In this document: one piece after another, positions 1-10,961 of the stretch
Layout of the letters: each line of letters starts with the position of its first letter
Position numbering within the stretch: position 1 is the first letter of the stretch
Assembly (NCBI RefSeq): GCF_029227915.1
Contig: NC_079882.1
Span: 8,804,001 to 8,868,000, forward strand
Source: Hydractinia symbiolongicarpus
Lineage: Eukaryota > Cnidaria > Hydrozoa > Anthoathecata > Hydractiniidae
DNA: 64,000 bases
Direction of reading: 5' to 3'
The notes under the pieces: model-generated
What the model was told of the DNA's origin: nothing
What the model saw: the letters and a program-made list of their open reading frames with translations, nothing else
Database searches by the model: none
Position numbers and translations under genes: made by a program

Positions 1-1928
1 GATTTGTGAAATAACAAAAGGAAGCTTGCATAATCTGCCTCCATGTGGTGAGATGTAATAGTTGATAGTTTTGTAAATGCCACCAAAATCTGGAACTAAG
101 CCTTCTTTAATTTTCCAAGTGTATAGTTGATATTGCTCTCTATGTCGTTGTAGCTAATACATGTTTAATGTTTATGTGGCGGCGTAGATTAGTGGTTATA
201 GCTCTCGTACTCTGTGCGGGAGACCGGGGTTCGATTCCTCTTGACAGCGATTCAACATGGGCGAGTGAATGTTACCATAGCCCCGGGTTAACCCAAGCCA
301 TGTGAGGGAAATTGGGAAGATGGCACACTGTGTGGGTCGTTGGATGTTGCCGGGAGTTGTCTAGTAGAGCCCGGGCTCTAACTGGGTCTGCGTAGCTCAA
401 AATGAGCATTAAATACTCTAGGACTCTCCATCTACGCCATGGCCCCTCCTGGAAATAATAGACAGGGTATATCCCTCGATATTTGTGAGGCTAGCCATGT
501 AAAATATGCACATCTATCTATCTAATACATGTTTAACCATTGAATTTAAAAAAATAATTTTAGTGCCTTTTATGTTTTTTGCTTCTAAAAATTAGTATAA
601 AGTTCAATTATGAGGCAAAACTTTTCAAATTTCTGCAGTAAAGATTTGTTTAGCACTGTCCCAATAACTAATTAAACTATCTTGGTGCATCTGAAATAAA
701 AAGAGCAAGCTTAAAATGCAATAAGTCAAGAGGAGTTCAGTCTAAGAAAAAAGGAATAGAATGAACTTAGTGCAAGAAGGATTTCATTGCTAAAGTTAAG
801 TTTTGAAACTAGTCCCACAATATGGCTGTAATGTTACGTCTTCATAATACATATAATTCTTTTACATCAAATTTTTGTCAATTCCGTCATTCCTGAAATT
901 CATTTTTTTAAAACCTTGCTTTTAGCAAAATTTAAAAGTCATTGTGTTTGCGTAAGTTCATCAACTTTTTCTGACATTATGCCAGCTAGAGAAATGGAGA
1001 GTCATTAGTCTGTGGCTTCTTCCTCAAATTCTGAGAACCTTTACATCAATGATAGAAGAATATCTGGAATCTACTTACCATCATGGCTCTATGATTCACA
1101 TTGGCATTATATTTATTGTATTTGTTTTGCAACTGTACACTCCCGTACACAAACAACAGTGAAGTTTAGTGAGAAAACGAGAGCAAAGCCTTTGTATTTA
1201 AATTTGCCAACTTGTATTAAGTATTTGTGTTTCCACATCAGCATTCAACTTGCTGAGTGCCATCATGAATTAGAAAGGCTGAATTAGAATTTTGAAGAAA
1301 AACAAAAATACTATCAAAACTTAACTTTCATCTTGCATGTCATCTTTATTTGTATTATCATTTCTCTCTATTAACCATTAGGCCTATTGTGGGTCAGATC
1401 CAAAGACACAAAATAATCACTTAATTTTTTACCATAGACGGGCTAAATAAAGAAACTATAATCAAACAATCAATGATCTGCTATTGGCACACTAAGCCAG
1501 GCAGATAGCATTTAAAATTTGCTAGTCGCATACTCTAACAAAATAATCCAAATCAAGGTCCTCCAAAGCAAAATTTGTGGGAAATGGCCATGTTGACGTC
1601 ACCAACAATTAGAATCAGATATATAATTAGCTTATTCAGTTACTTGTGTGTGTGTGTGTGTGGGGGGGGGGGGGCACATCGTTGTGTCTCAACATAGTTT
1701 GACTATTATTGTGGGTGGCAAAATAGTACAAGGGACATTTAAAACTAAGATTACAAACAGAAACTTATAACTAAACTAAACACATACGCGTATAAAAACC
1801 AAAGAACCTAAGAAACAATATACACAAACCAATGAATCATAATCATAACATTGAATTAATAATTTCAGCTTTTTTATACAGAAACATAGCACTTTTATTG
1901 ATAAATTTCTGTAGTTATATATAAAATT
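1..1928. other. Upstream intergenic region of PGK
   Basis: No coding exon is recognised here. The stretch holds one SINE (169-521), a TG run followed by a G run near 1650-1674, and AT-rich DNA. The last 150 bases before the PGK start codon should contain its promoter and 5' UTR, but I could not identify a definite TATA box or initiator. A 91-codon open frame at 1012-1287 has no recognisable domain and was left out. Confidence 0.5.
169..521 (+). mobile_element. tRNA-derived SINE with target-site duplications
   Basis: The 5' part looks like a tRNA promoter: an A-box-like TAGATTAGTGG near 186 and a perfect B box GGTTCGATTCC near 227. A non-tRNA body follows, containing CGTAGCTCAAAATGAGC and CTAGGACTCTC, and the 3' tail is an (ATCT)n run. 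The 15-bp sequence CTAATACATGTTTAA occurs directly before (154-168) and directly after (522-536) the element, as expected for target-primed retrotransposition. No intact cloverleaf acceptor stem is seen, so it is not a functional tRNA gene. The body shares a central segment with the two SINEs at 5.3 and 60.7 kb. Confidence 0.85.
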
Positions 1929-4900
1929 ATGACTTTGAAGAAAGCCACTCTAACTCAACTTGATGTTAAAGGAAAGAAAGTTCTTATCAGGTTCGAAATA
2001 TTATATACTTTTTTTCTGTACAATATTACACTGTAGATATATTAAGGCTTAACATGATTTTATATTTAGGGTTGATTTTAATGTACCTCTTAAAGAGGGT
2101 GTTATAACAAACAACCAAAGGTGAATACAAATATTTTTTTACCTTACTTCCTATTTTATGACCTGCTAACCATTTTCCATGCATGCAGTATATTAATTAC
2201 CTTCCGATCTGGTCTAGATTGTGTCAGCTCTAAACTCAAACTCTTCTTCATCAAATCTGTCCTTATTACTTAGTCTTTCTCGGTCTACCTCTGGGCTTTG
2301 CCCCACAAACTATTTAGTCTCTACACTTTATTACCCAATTATCTTCCTTTATTCTTTTTTTTTTAAATGTCTCAACCCACTCAATCTTAACTGAATAACA
2401 TCTGAAATCTATGTTAAATTCTATTTACCCGATGTTGACAAGGCAGGGGGTAATATCTGGATGATATTTGAAATCTATGTTAAATTCAATTTACCCGATG
2501 TTGACAAGGCAGGGGGGTAATATCTGGATGATATTTGAAATTTATGTCAAATTCTATTTCTCATAGGATTGTCGCTGCTTTACCCACGATACAGCATTGC
2601 ATATCAAATGGTGCGAAAAGTGTTGTTTTGATGAGTCACCTGGGCAGGCCTGACGGACAAGTTAATAAGAAATATACACTTGCACCAGTGGCAGAGGAGT
2701 TAAAAAAATTGCTACAAAGGTATTTTCTATGCAAACAAGTTTTAGGCTATGGCAATTATATGTACATATATATACATGTAGGCCTTCTGTTGTAATTAAA
2801 TGCAACTCATTTTCACTTTAAATCCTTCTTAACTTTAAGAGTAAAAATGTTGAATTCTGGAAACAACAGGATTTATATTACTTGACTCATGTTGCAAGGC
2901 GTTGTTGCTCATTTGTTGTTTTAATGTTTTAAATTGAAGTATAATGTCTAAGCGATTTAATTGAATAATTTTTTAGCCCTTCGGGACTTGCGTATGTGGT
3001 GACTAGGTGCACCCAATGTAAATGTGACAGTTAGTATACACAAAACAACATGCACAGCCTCCAATATGGTGTCTTAGACAAGTATAACAATCATCTTAAT
3101 TGACAAAGGCTTTATGCCTTTATGTGAGGACAAAGGCATGCGATTGCAAACTTCAAAATTAGAAAACTAAGTTATTAACCCTTATTCGTCAAAGATAGTA
3201 CTATGACAACCTGCCCCTCAATTGATGAAGTGTCCTAAATGTTAACTGACATATGATTTTCTAAAATCTAGCCCTCCCTCTTTTTTCATCCAACTTTCTG
3301 TATTTCTCTTTTTTGTGTATGCATTTTTATAAGAACAGGGAGGCTGAAAATAACTAATAAACAAAAACATTTTCAGGCTGTGAACATTTGGAAAAAACAC
3401 CCGAAGCCAAATTTCCTGCTTCATTAAAAAAGTGTATTTCTAGAAATTATATTGGCCCATTTTTTAAAAACACCCATACAAACATTTTGTTAAAAATGGA
3501 CTATTTTAACATTATGACAACAATAAAGGTGGAAGGGTGATATCCATATTTTTTGCATTGATAATACAGTAGCTACTTTATAAAGATAAAACATTCTTCC
3601 TTAAAAAAACTGGGAATTAAAAAGTAGACAAGAAGACCCGGAACACCAGGTAATTTTATTTCAGAACCTGTATAAACTCCAACAGTAGATTGAATAATTT
3701 ATTTATTTAGGGATGTTTTGTTTTTATCTGACTGCGTTGGAAGTGAAGTAGAGAGTGCTTGTTCAAATGCAGCTGATGGTAGGTGAAAGATATATGTGGT
3801 TCTAGGCTGCATAAATTCTTTAATCTTATGTATGTTTGGCAAAACTTCTTTTCATCTTAGGTGAAGTCATTTTGTTGGAAAATTTGCGATTTCATGTTGA
3901 AGAAGAAGGAAAAGGAGTTGACAAGGATGGAAATAAAGTATTATTTTTTTCTGAATATTTATAAGGATAAACACTTCACAATAAAAATAACTACGAGAAG
4001 TTTGATTGATGATGACTTTTTTTTATTTTATTTTATTTTAACGGATATTTCGTCTTGTTACTACAAGACATTATCAACGTAAATTGTTACAATTATCTTA
4101 CAAGTTTTTTAAATATAATTTTCAACAACTACATAATACACAGAGGACGTATAAAACAATACTTAACATAACATATAACACATAACAGCAAACCCAAGAG
4201 TATTTAAATTATATACCGTTGGTAAGGGTAACGTCCACCGCGCGGAGTACAAATGCACTCCTCCCCTTTCAATGGTGAAAACACTGCTTCAATATATATT
4301 TATATATATTTATCACCAGAAAGGTACATCTTGTTTATAAAATATATATATCAAAATATAGTTTATATATACATATCAAAAAAATGTTTTTTGTGTATAA
4401 ACGCCTCTCTTTTATGAACGCCCCTCTCTTATGAACGCCATCTAAAATCATAAAATTTATAAAAATTGAAGAAAATACGGTATAGGTCGAACCGTGTTGT
4501 GGGAAAGGCAATTTCTGTGGACTAAACCTTTTGCGATTATGAAGTAAACCCTCATAAAGTACAACAACTAACAATTTTTAGGAGTAGATGGCTTTATTTG
4601 GAGGTGGTGCTTAATGGAACGCAGTGCTTTTAAAAAAATGCTCTTTCTAGGAAGGAACCGATTTTGTTATGTATCACATATTTTGTTTAGGTGAAGGCAG
4701 AGAAAGAAGCTATTGCTAACTTTCGTGAATCTTTATCAAAACTTGGTGAAATTTACGTAAATGATGCTTTTGGAACCGCACATAGGGCTCATAGGTATAG
4801 ATTCTCAATGTTTGGTTTGTCTTTTTGGTTATGATCTAAAATTTCACATTGCGTACTCTTTTGCAGTTCGATGGTTGGGATCTCGCATAAACAACGAGTA

Positions 4901-6753
4901 GCTGGATTTCTGATGGAAAAAGAACTCAAATATTTTGAAAAGGTGCTTGAAAATCCAGATCGACCATTTCTTGCTATATTGGGAGGGTAATGCATTATAT
5001 TAAGTAATTCATTGTTAAAAACTTTTTCTGTAAAGCAAGAACGAATAATCAGCTTCAAATGAAATATTAAACTTCTTTGGCTTTTGATTTCAGTGCAAAG
5101 GTTGCTGACAAGATTCAGCTAATTAACAACATTCTGGATAAAGTTAATGAATTGATTATTGGAGGAGGGATGGCTTTCACCTTTCTCAAAGTATTAAATA
5201 ATATGGAAGTACGTATAGTTTTAACATTCTGCACGCCATCCATAAAACCTTCTTTTTTTAACTGATGGCATTATTATAGAGCTTATACTTCCAGTGCGAA
5301 AGGTCTTGGGTTCAAACCCCGGCCGAGTCATGCCAGAGACTATAAAAGTGTGAATCTATTCTTTCTGCTTAGCGCTCAGCATGGAAATACGATTGATATC
5401 TTAGGCTGTGCTTGAACAATTTTCGTAGCTTAAATGGGAGCTTTACATGCACTAGGACCCCCTTCGCAGGACCCTCGTTGATAACAGTACCAATAGGAAC
5501 TGAAGAGGCTAGCCTGGGTAAATAATTTCAATAATAATAATAATATCTTTGGTTTAACCACGAATGAACTTTTTTAGATTGGTGCTTCACTTTACGACGA
5601 AGAAGGTTCAAAAATCATCAAGGAATTAATGGAAACAGCCAAATCAAAAGGGGTGAAAATACACCTGCCAACAGATTTTGTATGTGGGTCAAAGTTTTCG
5701 AACGATGCCGAAACTTGTGTAGCAACTGTGAAAGACGGTATCCGTGCTGGTTACATGGTAAGTCTACTTCACGTTTACTTGTGGTGTCAATTGCGAAAAA
5801 AGAGGAGAGGGGAGAGCATCTTCTGAAACGTCGTACAACGTATGGTAAAATCCTTATGATTTGTGGTATGTTTAGGGATTGGATGTTGGACCAGAATCAA
5901 CTGCACAATTTGGTACTGTGATTGACCAATCAAAGTTAATCTTTTGGAACGGGTTAGTACAATATATAAGCCTTTCCAAAACAATTCGAAATCATAAAAC
6001 ATGAAGTTCACTGTAGGTATAATTGTCGTCTGAAATGTAAACTGATGTGTTTATTTCCTTCTTTTTTTGAACTTAGTCCTGCTGGTGTATTTGAAATGCC
6101 AAAATTTGCTGAAGGGACGAAAGGTGTAATGGACAAAGTGTGTGATGCGACTAAACGCGGCGTTGTCACGGTGATTGGTGCGTATCTTATATTTGTTTAC
6201 ACTCCTGATGCCTCAAATGCCTTGATATTTCGATGCAAATCACCTAAAAATTAAACGATTTCTCTCCTAAAACTGAATTCCCAAACCACATAAATTGTGC
6301 TAAAGTTGCAAAATTTTTAAAAGATGTGTCCACCTTGTTGGCTTTTTAACAATCGTTTTTTAAAAAAAATTAATTCTGATTTCTTGCACTTTCGGTATCT
6401 AAAAGTTACCGTTTCCTATTTCAACGATGTCGATTGTGTTTGTAAGAACTTGCTATTTTAACACTCCAAGGAGAATCTTTAAATTCAGACACCCTATCCT
6501 GCGAATGCCAATCTTATATGCTGATTGTATATTCAGGTGGAGGCGATACAGCCACTGCTGCTGTGAAATTTGGACGTGAAAAAGATGTTAGTCACGTGAG
6601 CACCGGTGGTGGTGCCAGTATCGAACTTTTAGAGGGTAAATATACTTGTCGCGAAATGTTTGTAATAAGAGAAGAAATTCTGCATAATTTTTCGTCTGTA
6701 TTTTTTTAGGTAAAGAACTTCCTGGAGTGGCGTTCTTATCAGATACTGTGTGA
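1929..6753 (+). CDS. PGK1: Phosphoglycerate kinase (13 exons, 416 aa)
   Basis: Cytosolic glycolytic enzyme that transfers the acyl phosphate of 1,3-bisphosphoglycerate to ADP. Exons: 1929-1990, 2070-2120, 2567-2719, 3711-3778, 3861-3937, 4691-4794, 4867-4986, 5094-5208, 5578-5757, 5876-5952, 6077-6177, 6537-6635, 6710-6753; they sum to 1251 nt. Family signatures appear in order: VDFNVP in exon 2, [12 protein letters not shown] in exon 3, [15 protein letters not shown] in exon 5, [15 protein letters not shown] across exons 6-7, the hinge region [11 protein letters not shown] in exon 8, and the nucleotide loop IGGGDT plus STGGGAS in exons 11-12. Length matches the 415-417 aa norm and no key residue is missing. 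The start begins the usual PGK N-terminus ([18 protein letters not shown]). Intron 2 carries a tandem repeat reaching its 3' splice site, and intron 8 carries a SINE. It is the only PGK here, so a paralogue elsewhere cannot be excluded. Confidence 0.97.
2399..2566 (+). repeat. 66-bp tandem repeat at the 3' end of PGK intron 2
   Basis: Two nearly identical 66-67 bp units (phases starting at 2404 and 2470) contain TTTACCCGATGTTGACAAGG and a G run. A third partial copy from 2537 runs into the splice acceptor of exon 3 at 2566. The repeated element therefore includes part of the polypyrimidine region of the intron. Confidence 0.85.
5260..5545 (+). mobile_element. tRNA-derived SINE in PGK intron 8
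   Basis: A B-box-like GGTTCAAACCC lies near 5311, followed by a body also found at 60.7-61.0 kb (TTTCTGCTTAGCGCTCAGCAT, CACTAGGACCCCCTTCG, GAAGAGGCTAGCCTGGGTAAA), and ending in an (AAT)n tail at about 5529-5544. The tRNA-like head is more decayed than in the 60.7-kb copy. It is inserted in the same orientation as PGK, between exons 8 and 9, and does not touch the splice sites. The exact 5' boundary and target duplication are uncertain. Confidence 0.8.
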
Positions 6754-7304
6754 GATTGAACTCGTATGAGCGCTTGAACACAAACATTTCGTAGATGTCT
6801 TACCATGTCATAAACATTTCATTTATTTTGATATCTTTTCATTTTTGTAGTGATGATAATTACGAAAAATATATTTTATATAGTCGTGCTTCATCCCATA
6901 CCTTTTTCGTCTCAATTACAGCTGTGTTTTGTGTGATTACATTTTACCAAGTATATCGTGACATTTTTTGAATGATTACATTGTCCGTGGTAAGCCCTAT
7001 TGGTTATAAAAACTGGAGAGCCATAAAACATAGAAGTTAATTTCTTCTCACTGTTGAGGCTTTAAACTATTTTTGAGTGTAAATGGGTATCTTCTGATCC
7101 ACGTATATTCATTAACTCCTAATGATATTTTTGCGAAGAAATTTACTGAAAATGGACCATGCTTCATCCAGTCTCCGTTGTTTTTTTTTTTTGTCTGTCA
7201 CTCAATTGTTAAAGCCAAAAGAGCTTACCCCGAAAAATAAAAACATTCAAAAGGGCTTGTATTTAAACTTTTTTATACATCTTTAGAGAGTAAATAATAC
7301 AGTC
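6754..7304 (+). other. PGK 3' UTR and PGK-COMMD6 spacer
   Basis: AT-rich DNA with no coding signal. A canonical AATAAA at 7236-7241 is a candidate PGK poly(A) signal about 480 bases after the stop; other usable hexamers may exist. The promoter of the downstream COMMD6-like gene must also lie here or within its 5' UTR. Confidence 0.4.
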
Positions 7305-7968
7305 ATGGTGTTTGACAAAAATCAAATTAATATCGGCGAGTTAACCAAATTTGATTGGAAGATAAGTATGGCAACTAGCTCAAACACTTGCAAAAACTTT
7401 GATTCTCCTATGGTGACATTGGTACTGTGGTTAAAAGATTTAGCTGGTGTAGAAACTCGAAAAAGTATCGAGTTGAATTTGTCAGAATTCCAGGTATTGT
7501 CATATTGTAGACAAAAAATAATAAGATTTAATTTGAGGGCGGAAACACTTTCGTGGTGCGAAAATCACTTTTCGTGAATAAGTTTTTCTGCATTAGAGAG
7601 TTTTATGCATTTCGCAAAATAAAAAACTTTGTTGGTTTAAGTTGTTAACAACAAAATTTAATGCAAACGTTTAAGATAAAAATATATAGCACATTGTGTA
7701 TAAATACAAATTTCCTCATTTATATTTTTTAAAGATTTTTACTGCTTTTAATTTCGCGGTTTTGACTCATGCAATGAAGTATTTACTTTCCTTGTTTTAT
7801 GTTATCTGTTAGGTTGTGCGATAGAAAATGTGAAAAACGTTTACATAAAATATCTCCGCAATTTTTTATCAGGGTTATAAAGTTCTAAAGCTTGTACTAA
7901 TCTGTTTTTATATTTAGAACTTTTCAAAACAACTGAAGGAAGCACGGTCTGTTCTAGCTACTTCTTAG
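7305..7968 (+). CDS. COMMD6: COMM domain protein, COMMD6-like (2 exons, 79 aa)
   Basis: Exons 7305-7493 and 7918-7968 (189 + 51 nt) join in frame to a 79-residue protein, close to the 85 aa of human COMMD6, the smallest COMMD. Nearly the whole protein is a COMM domain: FDWKISMATSSNTC matches the COMM tryptophan-containing strand, followed by a strand pair and FQNFSKQLKEA, whose pattern matches the F-x-x-F-x-x-Q-x-K-E ending of COMMD6. COMMD proteins form heteromers with CCDC22/CCDC93 (Commander) in endosomal recycling and modulate NF-kB and cullin ligases. The short N-terminus without a helical HN domain points to COMMD6 rather than other COMMDs. The gene is tail-to-tail with the asparaginase gene, with only 96 bp between stop codons. 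A 5' non-coding exon upstream of 7305 is possible. Confidence 0.85.
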
Positions 7969-8021
7969 AAGCTTCACGGGGCGTTTGTTTTATGAATCAC
8001 ACTACATATAAATTGTATATA

Positions 8022-8027
8022 TTTATT
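8022..8027 (-). terminator. Poly(A) signal of the asparaginase gene
   Basis: AATAAA on the minus strand about 40 bases after the asparaginase stop codon. It lies in the 96-bp gap that also has to hold the start of the COMMD6 3' UTR. Confidence 0.6.
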
Positions 8028-8064
8028 TTCTTTTTAACATTTATATCGTTAATATTGTTCTTCT

Positions 8065-10961
8065 TTATAAACTTTCAAAATTCAATTCACATGGTAGCAA
8101 TCCATGCTCCACACCACGTGGCGATACCGAAGCCCATGCCATGTTGCTGGTGTTAAATGCTTTCCCAATCTTTCCATGTTTGTCGATTAAAATGATGCCA
8201 CCGCGGCCACCCGTCATATCTAATGTACGGTCGATGCTTTTCTGTGCCGCATCTTGCGCTGACAAACCTTGTTCCAAATAAAAGACAGCCTAAATAAAGT
8301 GAACGTTCACTTTGAATGTATCTACTATAAGAAAGACGCCCTCATTTCTAAAAACGCCGTTTCTAAGTAACACACACTTCGAACTTGTCAATTAGGATCT
8401 CAAGTATTTGATTGAATGCAAAATTCTAAAGAGTTCTAATTTTGCTGACGTCAGCACGTGTTAATTCCACGATATTTCGGATCTTTCTTGTCGTGAAAGG
8501 GGATACGCAATCCTTTTTAGGTACCCAACCCACTTCAAGTAAGCCGAGCTGTTCTTAAAATCATCTGAAGCATGATACATTTAATGAGAAAACACTAACC
8601 TCCCTGCATATAGTGCTTCTTATGAGACATTCTCCGTGACCAGTTGATGAACAACCGCCAGTAGCATTAGCGTACGCACCACAACCCAGTAGCGGACTAT
8701 CACCAACTCGTCCAAGTTTTTTGCCTGGCATTCCGCCTAATGGACAATAACAGTACTTCGAAACAGGATAAAACATTGAGAGTTTTAAGAGACAACTCGC
8801 GCAATTGGAAACAATAGGAAAATGGCTGCACAAAGCTAGCTGTTTTTTTTTCTAATATTCGCAAGAAAATTACTTTCGTGAATACGCAATATTTGGCGCA
8901 TCGCTTGAAATCAACTTCGTTCCCAAGGCATCTTAAATCTTCGTACCGCCGTCAGGTAGCAGAAAAGATACAAGATGTCCTAGGAATGAATGAGACTGGG
9001 TTGAAACCCGAGTAATATGGTTTACGTAATCATGGCGCGAATTCGTAAGAAATTCGTGCCTTGCATGAATATGTTTCATCTTTTAAAAAAAGCCACAAAT
9101 TTTCACAAAAATTTCACGAATTCACAATTTATTAACTTATGCGAAACTGATTTTGCGATTTACTCTTAAAAATTCTTCAGAACTTTAATTTTGTGAATAG
9201 GGGCCAAATTCACAAAATAAATCCTGCAAAAATAAGTAAGTGACAATAATTTATTTTCGCGAAGCGTTTTTCTTGTAACTACGCGAAGACTAATTTTTGA
9301 AAGTGCTGCGTAAATTTTTAGCAAAGACGTATTCTTCACCAAGTATAAGGAATAAAAATGTTCGAGAAAAATGCAGAAAGATGTATCTATAATAGTAAGA
9401 ACTATTAAAAAATACATGCCGCGAGAAAGTAATGATATGGTTAATTACTTCTATTTTTTACAAACTTAACTATTTTCGCGCAATTTATTTTTGCGAATGG
9501 GGACTTATTTTGGCGAAAATTTCCCAATTATGGTTACGCCAAAATTAGAAAGAAGAAAAATATCCAACCAGTAGATGTAGCACATGCAATATTTCCATCG
9601 TTGTCAATAGCAACTGCTCCGACAGTGTCATGGCCGTTCTGAGAAAATCTGTTTTCCTTCATTATCGTTTTAAAGGTGGATTCCAAATCGGAAATGTCTT
9701 TCGCGTTTACAATTTGGTTCATATATGCTTCAATATGTGCATCAAAGGTACCTAAACGAAAGGCTAGGCGTCTATTACCGAGCCTGGAATAGTATCACTG
9801 GCTACGTAATCTAGATTTACCTTCCTTGACGACGAAACTTTTACAGACCGACTCGTTAGAAATTAGTTTGCTTGGATCTAATAAGATAGGGAAATTTATT
9901 GATTCAGCAAATTTTATTGCTCCCTCTCCACATAACAAACAGTGACAGGTTTCTTCCATAACTTTGCGTGCCAGAGAAACTGGATTCGCAATATCTCTTA
10001 CACATGTAACACCTCCTAAATATGATTAAAAATAGAATTAGCAATCAGTTAACTGGGTTTATTGTATTCTTTATGGGTGTCTGCTAACCTGTTTTAGTTG
10101 TTCTGCCATCAACAATTATAGCATCCATTTCGATAGTTCCACTCTCTGTTAGCACTGAGCCGTGGCCTGCATTAAAAACAGGGTTGTCTTCCAAACTCCG
10201 TACAGCTTTTTCGACTGCATCTAATGCTGAACCACCCTAATTAAAAAGGTAGCAATCCAATAATAGTGTTGGTAGCATTCTAAAAATAACATTCACCACA
10301 CTTTAATAACAGACTCGGGCTAGGAACTGAAAATTTAATTTTGAAGTGAAAATTTGGCGTAGATTTGATTTGGCGACTTTCTGAAATTTTGGTGTGGATT
10401 AATTTTGGTGTATTAAAATTTTTTGCCTAATTTGAATTGACTTCAGCAAGTGATAAGAAAGTATTAGTTTTCTTGAAAAAAGTTAAATTTAGAAAAATTT
10501 CACAAACTTTAAATGCAAACATTCTTGCAAAATTTTTGTTTTCATTTCTGCAGCTGCAAAATATTTAACAGTTTCATGAATAGCAGTTATTCTCTTCTAG
10601 CAAAAGTTTGTAACAAACAAAATTGGTTGTTATTATTTATGTAAAAATCCACAAAATTAAAATGTAACATCTTTGGCCTTGGTTAATTTTTTAGGAAGTC
10701 ACAGAATTAAATTTTTTTGTTATTATAAGTCAAAATTTATATGTAAAGGAAATTCTTGGAGCGTAAATAGGTCCTCAAATTCACAATGTATATATACCTT
10801 TAACAGTTTTTGTTTAAAAGTAACAAAGGTACCTCAATAAGTACTGCATACCCACTTCTGGCAGCAGACTGTGTTCCTTCTTTATATCTTTTCCAATAAG
10901 ATTCAGAAATATTAAATGCTCCTCCATGGACAATGATACATGGCTGAAAAGTGTCTGTCAT
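8065..10961 (-). CDS. ASRGL1: Isoaspartyl peptidase/L-asparaginase (6 exons, 338 aa)
   Basis: N-terminal nucleophile hydrolase of the plant-type asparaginase family, which cleaves isoaspartyl dipeptides and asparagine. Exons in transcript order: 10833-10961, 10089-10236, 9821-10015, 9569-9751, 8600-8736, 8065-8289 (1017 nt). Visible motifs: IVHGGAF at the N-terminus, [11 protein letters not shown] in exon 2, the autocleavage/nucleophile site [11 protein letters not shown] in exon 4 (the Thr is the expected catalytic residue exposed by self-cleavage), CATSTGG across exons 4-5, GRVGDSP and the substrate-binding STGHGE in exon 5. At 338 aa it is longer than human ASRGL1 (308), mainly before the cleavage site. 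Taspase-1 is less likely because of length and the GRVGDSP context. The chain reads through cleanly, so it appears functional. An AATAAA on this strand lies at 8022-8027, just past the stop. Confidence 0.95.
9010..9535. repeat. Dispersed CGCGAA-rich AT element in asparaginase intron 4
   Basis: A stretch of repeated short words such as TTCGCGAA, AATTCACAAA, TTTGCGAAT and GGGGACTTATTT in both orientations. Similar CGCGAA-rich DNA occurs at about 59965-60105 in the peroxidasin gene. It has no open frame and no clear ends; it looks like a decayed non-autonomous element or several nested copies. Confidence 0.45.

Noticed and set aside
186-257. Possible tRNA gene
   Set aside because: It has A- and B-box-like promoter words but no pairing acceptor stem, and it is the head of a SINE with flanking target duplications.
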